From an uncultured Roseburia sp. (lineage in GTDB: Bacteria > Bacillota > Clostridia > Lachnospirales > Lachnospiraceae), in assembly GCA_934292805.1 (NCBI GenBank), contig CAKQXQ010000002.1, forward strand, positions 31,659 through 95,658: a stretch of 64,000 nt of DNA. Reading direction: 5' to 3'. The position numbers were made by a program, and so were the translations under genes. Every line of letters begins with the position of its first letter. The stretch's first letter is position 1. The notes beneath the pieces were generated by a model, which saw only the letters and a list, made by a program, of their open reading frames with translations, made no database searches and had not been told where the DNA came from. Of the stretch, positions 27,307 through 35,982 are shown one piece after another.

Positions 27307-29151
27307 TTGAACAGTAGAAAGAACACCTACAGAGGCCTGATTGTTTATGCACTGCTTATTGTGGTACTGATCGGAATATGGACATTCCGGGATGGGGCAA
27401 TTGGAACGGCATCTTATACAAGAGAGGCGTTTGAGCAGGATTTAAAAGCAGGAGATGTGACATCTATCGACATTGTGCAGAACAGAGAGGTTCCGACAGG
27501 AAGCGTGAATGTAATACTTTCGGATGACACACGCAAGTCACTCGTGGTTTCTGATGTCAATGAGATCATAAAATATCTTCAGGAGAATGAAGTTACAGAC
27601 TATACAATAGAGAATGTGCCGGCAGAGAACTGGATTCTTGTAATCCTTCCATATGTGATCATTGCTGTGGTCATGATTCTGTTTTTCCTGATGATGAACA
27701 GTCAGATGGCTGCCAGTGCCGGAAGTGGCGGCAGCAAGATGATGAACTTTGGCAAGAGCCGCGCAAAGATGGTCAGCGGTGATGCAAAGAAAGTAACATT
27801 TGCGAATGTTGCGGGACTGAAAGAAGAAAAAGAAGAGCTGGAAGAAATCGTGGATTTCCTGCGTGCACCGCAGAAATACACAGCACTTGGAGCCAGAATC
27901 CCGAAGGGAGTTCTTCTGGTAGGACCTCCGGGAACCGGTAAGACACTTCTTGCGAAAGCAATCGCAGGGGAGGCAGGAGTACCGTTTTTCAGTATTTCCG
28001 GTTCGGATTTTGTTGAGATGTTTGTCGGAGTTGGTGCATCACGTGTCAGGGATTTATTTGAAGATGCGAAGAAAAATGCACCGTGTATCGTGTTTATCGA
28101 TGAGATCGATGCTGTGGCAAGACGTCGTGGTGCCGGTATGGGCGGCGGACATGATGAGAGAGAACAGACATTAAACCAGATGCTTGTTGAGATGGATGGT
28201 TTTGGTGTGAATGAAGGAATTATCGTCATGGCAGCAACGAACCGTGTGGATATTTTAGATCCGGCCATTTTGCGTCCGGGACGTTTTGACAGAAAAGTCC
28301 ATGTAGGCCGTCCGGATGTCGGTGGAAGAGAAGAGATCCTTTTGGTTCATGCCAAGAACAAACCGCTTGGGGATGATGTTGACTTAAAGCAGATTGCCCA
28401 GACAACAGCCGGATTTACAGGCGCCGATCTTGAGAATCTTCTGAATGAAGCTGCGATCATTGCAGCAGGTGCAAACCGTGCCTACATTATACAGGATGAT
28501 ATTAAGAAATCCTTCGTGAAAGTCGGAATCGGAGCAGAGAAGAAGAGCCGTATCATCTCGGAGAAGGAGAAGCGTGTGACCGCATTCCATGAAGCAGGTC
28601 ATGCAATTCTTTTCCATGTTCTGCCGGATGTGGGACCGGTTTATTCCGTATCGATCATTCCGACCGGAGCAGGAGCAGCAGGATATACTATGCCGCTTCC
28701 GGAGAAAGACGAAATGTTTAACACAAAGGGCAAGATGCTTCAGGATATTACAGTATCGCTTGGTGGACGTGTGGCAGAAGAGCTTGTGTTTGATGACATT
28801 ACAACAGGAGCTTCGCAGGATATCAAGCAGGCAACAAAGATGGCAAAAGCCATGGTAACACGATACGGAATGTCTGAAAATATCGGTCTGATCTGTTATG
28901 ATAACGATGATGATGAGGTATTCATCGGAAGAGATCTTGCACATACAAGAGGTTACGGAGAAGATGTGGCATCTGCCATTGACCAGGAAGTAAAACGCAT
29001 CATTGATGAGTGTTATGCAAATGCAAGACAGATCATACAGAAGAATCGCAGCGTGTTAGATGCCTGTGCAGAGCTTTTACTGGAAAAAGAAAAGATTAGT
29101 CAGCAGGAATTTGAAGCACTGTTTGAGAAAGAGGATTCCGAAATTCATTGA
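27307..29151 (+). CDS. ftsH: ATP-dependent zinc metalloprotease FtsH
   Basis: A membrane-bound AAA protease that degrades misfolded and regulatory proteins. The 614-residue protein starts with TTG at 27307, seven bases after GAGGAGA; no closer ATG fits. Membrane helices lie at about 10-27 and 109-130, flanking an extracytoplasmic domain. Walker A is GPPGTGKT (206-213), Walker B FIDEID (264-269), followed by the arginine-finger region GRFDRK and zinc motif HEAGH (428-432). It is the last gene of the spoIIE-tilS-hpt-ftsH run. Confidence 0.96.
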   Translation: MNSRKNTYRGLIVYALLIVVLIGIWTFRDGAIGTASYTREAFEQDLKAGDVTSIDIVQNREVPTGSVNVILSDDTRKSLVVSDVNEIIKYLQENEVTDYTIENVPAENWILVILPYVIIAVVMILFFLMMNSQMAASAGSGGSKMMNFGKSRAKMVSGDAKKVTFANVAGLKEEKEELEEIVDFLRAPQKYTALGARIPKGVLLVGPPGTGKTLLAKAIAGEAGVPFFSISGSDFVEMFVGVGASRVRDLFEDAKKNAPCIVFIDEIDAVARRRGAGMGGGHDEREQTLNQMLVEMDGFGVNEGIIVMAATNRVDILDPAILRPGRFDRKVHVGRPDVGGREEILLVHAKNKPLGDDVDLKQIAQTTAGFTGADLENLLNEAAIIAAGANRAYIIQDDIKKSFVKVGIGAEKKSRIISEKEKRVTAFHEAGHAILFHVLPDVGPVYSVSIIPTGAGAAGYTMPLPEKDEMFNTKGKMLQDITVSLGGRVAEELVFDDITTGASQDIKQATKMAKAMVTRYGMSENIGLICYDNDDDEVFIGRDLAHTRGYGEDVASAIDQEVKRIIDECYANARQIIQKNRSVLDACAELLLEKEKISQQEFEALFEKEDSEIH

Positions 29152-29309
29152 TCGAATGAAAGAAAATCTCAAATAGAATGAAAACAGAAGGATAATGCAA
29201 AGAGGGGTAGGTTTTGTGCAGATTTCATCTGATTTTCGAAAGAACAGGAAAAATCAACTATACAAAATGTACAAAAAAATAATTGAAATTTTGTAAGGTT
29301 TGTGCACAC

Positions 29310-29437
29310 TTGTTTTGGAAATCATGATACTATAATAACCGTAAAAACCCCCCAATACATTATATATAGTTTTTGCTATACCCCATAGTAAAAATACCTT
29401 CTCCTAAAGGACAGCTGATCGACAGGCTGTCCTTTTT
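29310..29437 (+). other. Region after ftsH: promoter-like element, switching hairpins, terminator
   Basis: The 310-base gap after ftsH holds a TATAAT at 29331-29336 with a poor -35 (TTGTTT or ACTTGT). GTAAAAAC (29341-29348) is complementary to GTTTTTGC (29369-29376), and TTTTTGCTAT (29371-29380) is also complementary to ATAGTAAAAA (29386-29395), so the two hairpins exclude each other. A strong terminator follows (29406-29415 with 29426-29435 plus T-run). This could be the ftsH 3' end, a small RNA, or a leader of the phosphopantetheinyl transferase gene. I know no family that it matches. Confidence 0.4.
29406..29437 (+). terminator. Terminator upstream of the phosphopantetheinyl transferase gene
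   Basis: AAAGGACAGC pairs with GCTGTCCTTT, followed by more T. It lies 25 bases before the next start codon. Confidence 0.88.
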
Positions 29438-29461
29438 ACTTTGTCTTGAAACAGGAGTAAG

Positions 29462-30151
29462 ATGGAAAGAAAGAGAAGATATCAGGCAGTAATCTATATA
29501 CTTGATCTTGACAACTGGGAATACGATGAGAAAAAGCTGACCGGGTGGATCGCACCTTATTATGCAAAAAGATACAGGCAGTTAGCAGGGAAAAAAGCAG
29601 CGGCCGAAGAACTTGCATCCGGTTATCTGCTGGCAGAGTATCTCGGTATACAAAAAGATGATGAGATCACAAGAAATAAGCACGGAAAGCCATACCTTGT
29701 TTCCGGCCGGCAGTTTTTTAATCTGTCGCATAACGGACGCTATGCAGTGCTTGCAGTGTCAGACTGCGAGATCGGAGTGGATATCCAGAAGATCAGGCGT
29801 TACCATGAGGCAACTGCAAAGAGGATTCTTGATCCAAAGCAGAGGGAAGAGCTTGAGCTATATGATGAACAGAGGAAGAACGAGGTGTTTTCCAGAGAAT
29901 GGAGCAGGATTGAGGCGGTGTTAAAGCTCCGGGGAACCGGATTCGGGGAAGAATGGGACCGGACAGTGTTAAAAGAATGCAGGATAGATACAAGACGCCT
30001 GGGAGCGTATTATCTTAGCCTGGCAGCAAAAGAAGAAGTGGAAGTAGATATAAGATGCGTAAACGGTACAGGCAGGAGGAAGAACCTCTGTCAGATGGTA
30101 CCAGATGAAGGAGTACTGGATGATGAAAAGGATCCGTCCGGATTATTATGA
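29462..30151 (+). CDS. 4'-phosphopantetheinyl transferase (Sfp type)
   Basis: Transfers the phosphopantetheine arm of CoA to carrier proteins. The 229-residue protein has the Sfp-type motifs KHGKPYLV, FFNLSHNGRYAV, the magnesium-binding GVDIQ (G105-D107) and WSRIEAVLKLRGTGF. In the last motif, the usual W-x-x-K-E has Ile at position 150 in place of Lys, while E151 and K155 remain. Sfp-type enzymes often serve polyketide or peptide synthesis, but no such cluster is in the window. The start follows AAACAGGAGTAAG. The frame overlaps the downstream FliB-like gene. Confidence 0.85.
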   Translation: MERKRRYQAVIYILDLDNWEYDEKKLTGWIAPYYAKRYRQLAGKKAAAEELASGYLLAEYLGIQKDDEITRNKHGKPYLVSGRQFFNLSHNGRYAVLAVSDCEIGVDIQKIRRYHEATAKRILDPKQREELELYDEQRKNEVFSREWSRIEAVLKLRGTGFGEEWDRTVLKECRIDTRRLGAYYLSLAAKEEVEVDIRCVNGTGRRKNLCQMVPDEGVLDDEKDPSGLL

Positions 30152-31268
30152 AAAATTTCAGTGTATTGCCGGTCTGTGCAGCATTACATGCTGCCAGGAA
30201 TGGAAGATCGCAGTAGATGCGGATACGAACCGGAAATGGAAGAAGCTGCTGCCGCCGCAGGATGTAGTGCCTCTGAAGAAAAATCTGAGTGCTTACACAA
30301 CGAATAAAAATGGTGGACGTGTGATAGAACTGACAGAAGATCACAAATGTCCATTTTTAAATAAAAATAAATTATGTAAACTGGTTACAGCATATGGGGA
30401 CAGGGTACTCTCTGAGACATGTGCCGTGTTTCCGAGAGAAGTACACCGTTTTTCGGAATGGGAAGAAGAGACACTTATGCCATGCTGTCCGGCGGTGATC
30501 GATCTTCTCCGGAAGGAAGAGGAGAGCCATATCCGGATGGAAAGATGGACAGCAGCCGATGAATTTGAACAGATCTGTGTGATGATCAGGAATCATATCG
30601 CAGATCTTTTCTCGGAAGAAGATAAGAGTGTGGAAGAAATACTGCTTTGTGCATTTTATATATTAAGCGAGTTACACCGGAGAAAAGAAACACTTACACC
30701 GGAGATTGTGAAAGAGTATTTTTGTGATGAAAGCAGAGAGCAGCTGGTTCAGGCAATAAGAGAACTTGCAGCCGATCCGGCAGGAACGATGGAAGAGCAG
30801 AACGAATTGTTACAGGATCTGGCGGTGAATTACAGGAAAGAGGGACTGTATCAAAACTATCTGGATCCTGTGATCGATGCCGCAGAGGAATTATCGGAAC
30901 ATTATGAGGATCTGGATCTGCCTCGTCTGTCTGACGCGTTTGCAGCGGAGTTTGACAGATACGAACCGCTTATGAAGAAGTTTTTAAAGAACGAAATGCT
31001 GTCAGACCTGTTTCCACCGGATGGTGACATAGAAAGCATGATGGTTCATTTTCAATGGATCGCCATGGAATATGCAGTGATCCGTCACAGTATTTTCTTA
31101 CAGTGGTATCAGTCGGGAAAAGGGGAGATACCTTACGAACTGGTCAGGGATTATATTGTGGTGATCTGCCGCATGACAGGATATGAAGAAGAAGATATTT
31201 ATGAATATCTGGAGAATAGTTTTGAAAGTCTGATCTGGGACTTTGGATACCTTGCTTTGATCGTCTGA
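30123..31268 (+). CDS. FliB-like (flagellin lysine-N-methylase family) protein
   Basis: A 381-residue protein resembling FliB. It has two cysteine clusters: C14, C19, C23, C24 near the N-terminus, and CPFL...C...C (C76, C85, C100) followed by MPCCPAV. It also has the family phrase LCKLV.AYGDRVLSETCAVFPR. FliB methylates flagellin lysines in Salmonella, but no flagellar gene is near and many non-motile clostridia carry such proteins, so the substrate here is unknown. The cysteine pattern suggests a metal or Fe-S site. AAGGAG precedes two adjacent ATGs (30120 and 30123); I take 30123. It starts inside the phosphopantetheinyl transferase gene. Confidence 0.75.
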   Translation: MKRIRPDYYEKFQCIAGLCSITCCQEWKIAVDADTNRKWKKLLPPQDVVPLKKNLSAYTTNKNGGRVIELTEDHKCPFLNKNKLCKLVTAYGDRVLSETCAVFPREVHRFSEWEEETLMPCCPAVIDLLRKEEESHIRMERWTAADEFEQICVMIRNHIADLFSEEDKSVEEILLCAFYILSELHRRKETLTPEIVKEYFCDESREQLVQAIRELAADPAGTMEEQNELLQDLAVNYRKEGLYQNYLDPVIDAAEELSEHYEDLDLPRLSDAFAAEFDRYEPLMKKFLKNEMLSDLFPPDGDIESMMVHFQWIAMEYAVIRHSIFLQWYQSGKGEIPYELVRDYIVVICRMTGYEEEDIYEYLENSFESLIWDFGYLALIV

Positions 31269-31319
31269 AGAAGACAATCAGAAAACAGATATGAGACAGA
31301 TTACAGAAGGAGAGAACCT

Positions 31320-32384
31320 ATGAATCAGGAAAATCATAAGATACAGGAAGAACCGCATAAAAGAAGAGTCCGGTATAAAGGAAAGTATCCGAAGAATTTT
31401 AAAGAGAAATATAAGGAACTGAACCCGGAGAAATACAAAGATACCATTGAAAAAGTAATACAGAAGGGCAGCACACCGGCCGGAATGCATATTTCTATCA
31501 TGGTAAAAGAAATCATTGATTTTCTGGATATCAAGCCGGGAGAGACAGGGTTTGACGCAACACTCGGGTATGGCGGACATACAAGAGCAATGATGGAATG
31601 TCTGAAAGGACAGGGACACATGTATGCAACCGATGTGGATCCGATCGAGTCTGCCAAGACAAAAAAACGTCTCGAAGAAGCGGGATTCGGAGAAGATATT
31701 TTGACGATCAAGCTTCAGAATTTCTGTACGATCGATGAGATCGCAAAGGAAGCGGGAGGATTTGATTTTGTGCTTGCAGATTTGGGTGTTTCCTCCATGC
31801 AGATCGATAATCCGGACAGAGGATTTTCCTTCAAGGTAGACGGACCGCTGGATCTGCGCCTGAATCCGGAGAAAGGGATCAGTGCGGCGGAGCGTCTGGC
31901 ACAGATTGATGAGGAAGAGCTTGCCGGTATGCTCTGGGAGAATTCAGACGAGCCATATGCGACCGAGCTGGCACATGCAATCGTGACAGAGATCCACCGT
32001 GGAAGACCAATCGATACAACGACAAGACTCAGGGAAGTGATCGAATCGGTATTAAGCTTTCTGCCGGAAAAAGAACGCAAAGATGTCGTGAAGAAAACAT
32101 GCCAGAGAACATTCCAGGCACTCCGCATTGATGTAAACAACGAATTCGAAGTGTTATATGAATTTATGGAGAAGCTTCCGGGAGCATTAAAGCCAGGCGG
32201 ACGTGCAGCAATTTTAACATTTCATTCAGGGGAAGATAAGTTAGTCAAAAAAGCGTTAAAGCAAGGCTATAAGGACGGGATTTATTCTGATTTTTCAAAG
32301 GATGTTATAAGACCTTCCGCAGAGGAATGTGCAAGAAACGGAAGGGCAAGATCAACGAAGATGCGTTGGGCAGTAAAGGCATAA
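31320..32384 (+). CDS. rsmH: 16S rRNA C1402 N4-methyltransferase, second-type RsmH
   Basis: A 354-residue methyltransferase of the RsmH/MraW family, which methylates C1402 of 16S rRNA. SAM-binding motif GFDATLGYGGHT (78-89), FVLADLGVSSMQIDNPDRGFSF and the QRTFQALRIDVNNE motif are clear. It differs from the cell-wall-cluster RsmH: it has a basic N-terminal extension of about 50 residues, lacks the usual HxPVL start and is not next to ftsL or mraZ. Several clostridia have two rsmH genes, and this is probably the second. The start follows GGAGAGAACCT. Confidence 0.88.
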   Translation: MNQENHKIQEEPHKRRVRYKGKYPKNFKEKYKELNPEKYKDTIEKVIQKGSTPAGMHISIMVKEIIDFLDIKPGETGFDATLGYGGHTRAMMECLKGQGHMYATDVDPIESAKTKKRLEEAGFGEDILTIKLQNFCTIDEIAKEAGGFDFVLADLGVSSMQIDNPDRGFSFKVDGPLDLRLNPEKGISAAERLAQIDEEELAGMLWENSDEPYATELAHAIVTEIHRGRPIDTTTRLREVIESVLSFLPEKERKDVVKKTCQRTFQALRIDVNNEFEVLYEFMEKLPGALKPGGRAAILTFHSGEDKLVKKALKQGYKDGIYSDFSKDVIRPSAEECARNGRARSTKMRWAVKA

Positions 32385-32420
32385 GACAATAGAAAATATC
32401 AGTCAGACGGAGAAGGAAAG

Positions 32421-34529
32421 ATGAAAAAAGATATTTCTGTATATGAATTAAACCGCATACAGCGATATATGATGCAGATGAGACCTGTGTTGAAAAAAGA
32501 TGCGTTATTTTCAGACGGAACAAGTGATTACAGAAAACCTGCCGAACCGAAAGCAGGAGAAAAAACAGAGATCCTCTTTCGGACAGGAAAGAATAATGTG
32601 GATATTGTATGGCTGTGTTCCGCTGAGGACAAACGGTTTCAGATGAAGAAAAAAGAATCGGATAAGACATTTGATTATTATACGATAGAGATCACCCTGG
32701 AGGATCAGCCATTCTATTATTACTTTGAAGTGGCCAGTGGCCTGCTTCATGTATTTTATGACCGTTATGGCGTGAGCAAAGAAAAAAGGAAACAGTACCT
32801 GTTTTGTATCGATCCGGGATTTTCTACCCCGGAATGGGCTAAGGGTGCTGTCATGTATCAGATTCTTGTGGATCGTTTTTATAACGGAGATCCAACGAAT
32901 GATGTACTTTCGGGAGAATACTATTATATTGAGTCGCAAAGCAGAAAGATAGAGAACTGGAGCGACTATCCGTCGGCTTTGTCAGTAGGGGAGTTCTATG
33001 GCGGAGATCTCGAAGGTGTCCGTCAGAAGCTGGATTATCTGCAAAACCTTGGTGTAGAGGTGATTTATTTCAACCCGTTATTCGTATCCCCATCGAATCA
33101 CAAATATGATATCCAGGATTATGATTATATCGATCCGCATTATGGAAAGATCGTGAAAGATGGGGGCAGATTATTGCCGGAGGATTCAAAAGATAACAGC
33201 AAAGCGGCAAGGTATGTGACAAGGGTTACTGAAAAGGCAAACTTAGAGGCGTCAAACCGGTTGTTTGCAGAGCTTGTGGAAGAGATCCACGCCAGAGGCA
33301 TGAAAGTGATTATGGATGGTGTTTTTAACCATTGTGGATCTTTTAATAAATGGATGGACCGCGAGAAAATCTATCATGCGAACGGAGCGTACAAGGATGG
33401 AGCATTTCTGTCAGAAGAGAGTCCATACAAAGACTTTTTCCGGTTCAAAGACGAAGATGCATGGCCGGATAATGCAAGCTATGAAGGATGGTGGGATTAC
33501 GATACACTTCCGAAGCTGAATTATGAAGGCTCTAAGGAGCTCTATGACTATATTCTGAGGATCGGTGCAAAATGGGTTTCACCACCTTATAATGCAGACG
33601 GCTGGCGGCTGGATGTGGCAGCGGATTTAGGACATTCACCGGAAGTAAACCATCAGTTCTGGAAGGATTTCAGGAAGGCGGTAAAGGCGGCCAATCCAAA
33701 TGCGATCATTCTTGCGGAACACTACGGAGATCCGAAAGCCTGGCTGGCCGAAGGAGATCAGTGGGATACGGTTATGAATTATGATGCATTTATGGAACCA
33801 CTGACCTGGTTTCTGACCGGAATGGAAAAGCACAGCGATGGATATATTCCGGAGAAAAAAGGAAGAATCGAAGATTTTGAAGGAGCCATGCGTCATTTTG
33901 CAGCGAGCTTCCAGACACCGCAGTTGCAGTGTGCGATGAACGAACTGTCGAACCATGACCACTCCAGATTCCTGACGAGAACGAATGGTATGGTAGGACG
34001 TGCGGCAGATCTTGGGCCGGAGGCAGCGGAGCGTGGTGTCCATTATGGCATCTTCAGGGAAGCGGTCGTGGTGCAGATGACGTGGCCGGGAGCACCAACC
34101 ATTTATTATGGAGATGAGGCCGGGCTTTGCGGATTCACAGATCCGGATAACAGAAGAGCTTATCCATGGGGACGGGAAGATGTTGTGATGGTTGATTTCC
34201 ATCGTGACATGATAAGGATCCATAAGGAGAATGAAGCATTGCGTACGGGTTCTGTGAAGTTCCTTCAGGGAGAACAGGATGTGTTAAGCTATGGAAGGTT
34301 TAACCGGAAAGAGCAGTTTGTGGTGATTTTAAATAACAGTGCCGGAAAAAAGACACTCATACAGGATGTAACAGGTATCGGAATCCCAAAAGAGGCTTTG
34401 TTAAAAAGGCTTATCATTACAACAGAGACCGGATATTCGCTTATGCCGGAAGAATACAGGGTAAAAGACGGAAAGATGGAAATATCCATGATGCCTTATT
34501 CGGCGGTTGTTTTACAGTGTGAGAAATAA
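32421..34529 (+). CDS. GH13 alpha-glucosidase/neopullulanase-like enzyme
   Basis: A 702-residue enzyme of glycoside hydrolase family 13. An N-terminal beta-sandwich (residues about 35-130, CBM34-like) precedes the TIM barrel (from GAVMYQILVDRFYNGD at 142). The catalytic residues are visible: nucleophile D398 in DGWRLDVA, acid/base E433 in ILAEHYGD and D513 in NELSNHDHSR. The plan fits the neopullulanase/cyclomaltodextrinase group that cuts maltooligosaccharides. There is no signal peptide, so the enzyme should be intracellular. Its Ca-associated region YYGDEAGL is present. The glycogen genes at the window start are 32 kb away. Confidence 0.92.
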   Translation: MKKDISVYELNRIQRYMMQMRPVLKKDALFSDGTSDYRKPAEPKAGEKTEILFRTGKNNVDIVWLCSAEDKRFQMKKKESDKTFDYYTIEITLEDQPFYYYFEVASGLLHVFYDRYGVSKEKRKQYLFCIDPGFSTPEWAKGAVMYQILVDRFYNGDPTNDVLSGEYYYIESQSRKIENWSDYPSALSVGEFYGGDLEGVRQKLDYLQNLGVEVIYFNPLFVSPSNHKYDIQDYDYIDPHYGKIVKDGGRLLPEDSKDNSKAARYVTRVTEKANLEASNRLFAELVEEIHARGMKVIMDGVFNHCGSFNKWMDREKIYHANGAYKDGAFLSEESPYKDFFRFKDEDAWPDNASYEGWWDYDTLPKLNYEGSKELYDYILRIGAKWVSPPYNADGWRLDVAADLGHSPEVNHQFWKDFRKAVKAANPNAIILAEHYGDPKAWLAEGDQWDTVMNYDAFMEPLTWFLTGMEKHSDGYIPEKKGRIEDFEGAMRHFAASFQTPQLQCAMNELSNHDHSRFLTRTNGMVGRAADLGPEAAERGVHYGIFREAVVVQMTWPGAPTIYYGDEAGLCGFTDPDNRRAYPWGREDVVMVDFHRDMIRIHKENEALRTGSVKFLQGEQDVLSYGRFNRKEQFVVILNNSAGKKTLIQDVTGIGIPKEALLKRLIITTETGYSLMPEEYRVKDGKMEISMMPYSAVVLQCEK

Positions 34530-34596
34530 CTTAAAAAGTTTTCTAAAAAAAACATAAAATAGCTGATTATTACTCGCTTTTGCGGAGAAAATCATA

Positions 34597-34602
34597 TATA
34601 AT
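34597..34602 (+). promoter_or_regulatory. Consensus -10 element before the membrane protein gene
   Basis: TATAAT at 34597-34602 in ATATATAATGGGG; no good -35 at proper distance. Confidence 0.35.
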
Positions 34603-34664
34603 GGGGCTTACGGGTAATTATCGGAAATGCATAGTTACTGCTATAGGATTTGGAGGATTTAAAT

Positions 34665-35162
34665 ATGCATGAGAAATTAGTGATTGTTTCAAAAAAGATC
34701 ACAGGAGTACATAAAGCATTGGTGTTCGTATTTTTTGCACTGACCTGCGTCTGTCTTGTGGCATCCATGATGCTGGCACCGGCATTATTTATGATCCCTG
34801 CGATTGTGTTTGGAGTATTATGGTATCTGTTTGCGTTCCGCAGTGAAGTGGAGTTTGAGTATACCTATTATGACGGAGAACTTCGTTTTGCCAAAATAAG
34901 AAACAAAAGCAGAAGAAAGAAGATTGCCATCATCAATATGGAGGATGTGATCCAGATCGCTCCGAAGGGAGACAGAAGCACCTACAAATACGAGAATGAT
35001 AAGAACTTACCATTCAAAAATGTTGCGTCAGGCGATCCATCAGCAAAAGTTTATGAGCTGATCGGAAAGGGAGAAAAGGGCAACGTGCGATATGAGTTTG
35101 AGCCGGATGAGGACATGTTAAATGAGATCATGATAAAGTATCCGAGAGTGGTAATAAAATAA
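34665..35162 (+). CDS. Small membrane protein of unknown function
   Basis: A 165-residue protein that I do not recognise by family. ATG 34665 follows TTGGAGG. Two hydrophobic segments lie at about 20-40 and 42-62 and are followed by a soluble tail (VEFEYTYYDGELRFAKIRNKSRRKKI) rich in charged residues, ending in MIKYPRVVIK. The topology suggests both termini inside. It sits directly before the SufC-like gene, 26 bases away. A functional link to Fe-S assembly is not supported by anything in the sequence. Confidence 0.75.
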   Translation: MHEKLVIVSKKITGVHKALVFVFFALTCVCLVASMMLAPALFMIPAIVFGVLWYLFAFRSEVEFEYTYYDGELRFAKIRNKSRRKKIAIINMEDVIQIAPKGDRSTYKYENDKNLPFKNVASGDPSAKVYELIGKGEKGNVRYEFEPDEDMLNEIMIKYPRVVIK

Positions 35163-35188
35163 TAAAAATGTAACATGGTGGAGGATTT

Positions 35189-35911
35189 ATGTTAGAGTTA
35201 AAAAATATCACCTACGAAGTAGATGATAACAAAGAGAACAAAGAAATTTTAAAAAATGTCAGTGTGACGATCGACGATCATTTTGTGGCGATCACCGGAC
35301 CTAACGGTGGCGGTAAGTCAACACTTGCCAAGATGATCGCCGGTATCATCAGGCCTACAAGCGGACAGATCCTGTTAGATGGGGAAGATATCACAGATCT
35401 GGATATCACAGAGCGTGCGAAAAAAGGAATCAGCTTTGCGTTCCAGCAGCCAGTACATTTTAAAGGACTTACGGTAAAAGATCTGATCACGATCGCTGCA
35501 GGCAAAGAGATGAGTGTCAATGAAATCTGTGATATTTTATCAGAAGTAGGACTGTGTGCAAGAGAGTATATTAACCGAGAGATCAACGGAAGCCTTTCCG
35601 GAGGTGAGCTTAAGCGTATTGAGATCGCAATGATCACAGCGAGAGGAACCAAGCTTTCTATTTTTGATGAACCGGAAGCAGGAATCGACCTCTGGAGCTT
35701 TAACAGTCTGATCAAAGTGTTTGAGAAGATGCGTGATGAGATCAACGGAACAATCCTTATCATTTCCCATCAGGAAAGAATTCTCGATATTGCGGACAAG
35801 ATTATCGTGATCGCTGATGGACAGGTACGTAAAGTCGGAACAAAAGAGGAAGTTTTACCGGAACTTCTGAACAGCTCACCGACATGCCAGACATTGATAG
35901 ATAAGGCATAG
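35189..35911 (+). CDS. sufC: SufC-family Fe-S assembly ATPase
   Basis: A cytosolic ABC-type ATPase of 240 residues. Walker A is GPNGGGKST, the signature GSLSGGELKRIEIA, and Walker B plus D-loop FDEPEAGID(L) follow, the SufC hallmark DExxAGID. There is no membrane partner; instead it is followed by a SufB-like gene 72 bases later. SufC drives conformational change in the SufBD scaffold during cluster assembly. ATG 35189 follows GGTGGAGG. The full sufBDS-U set is absent. This resembles the minimal two-gene SUF systems called SmsCB. Confidence 0.88.
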   Translation: MLELKNITYEVDDNKENKEILKNVSVTIDDHFVAITGPNGGGKSTLAKMIAGIIRPTSGQILLDGEDITDLDITERAKKGISFAFQQPVHFKGLTVKDLITIAAGKEMSVNEICDILSEVGLCAREYINREINGSLSGGELKRIEIAMITARGTKLSIFDEPEAGIDLWSFNSLIKVFEKMRDEINGTILIISHQERILDIADKIIVIADGQVRKVGTKEEVLPELLNSSPTCQTLIDKA

Positions 35912-35982
35912 TCTTTTAAGACAGACGAAAAGAAGAAAAAAGTCATCTGTCATGTTATGGGACAGGGAAATGAGGAAGAAAC

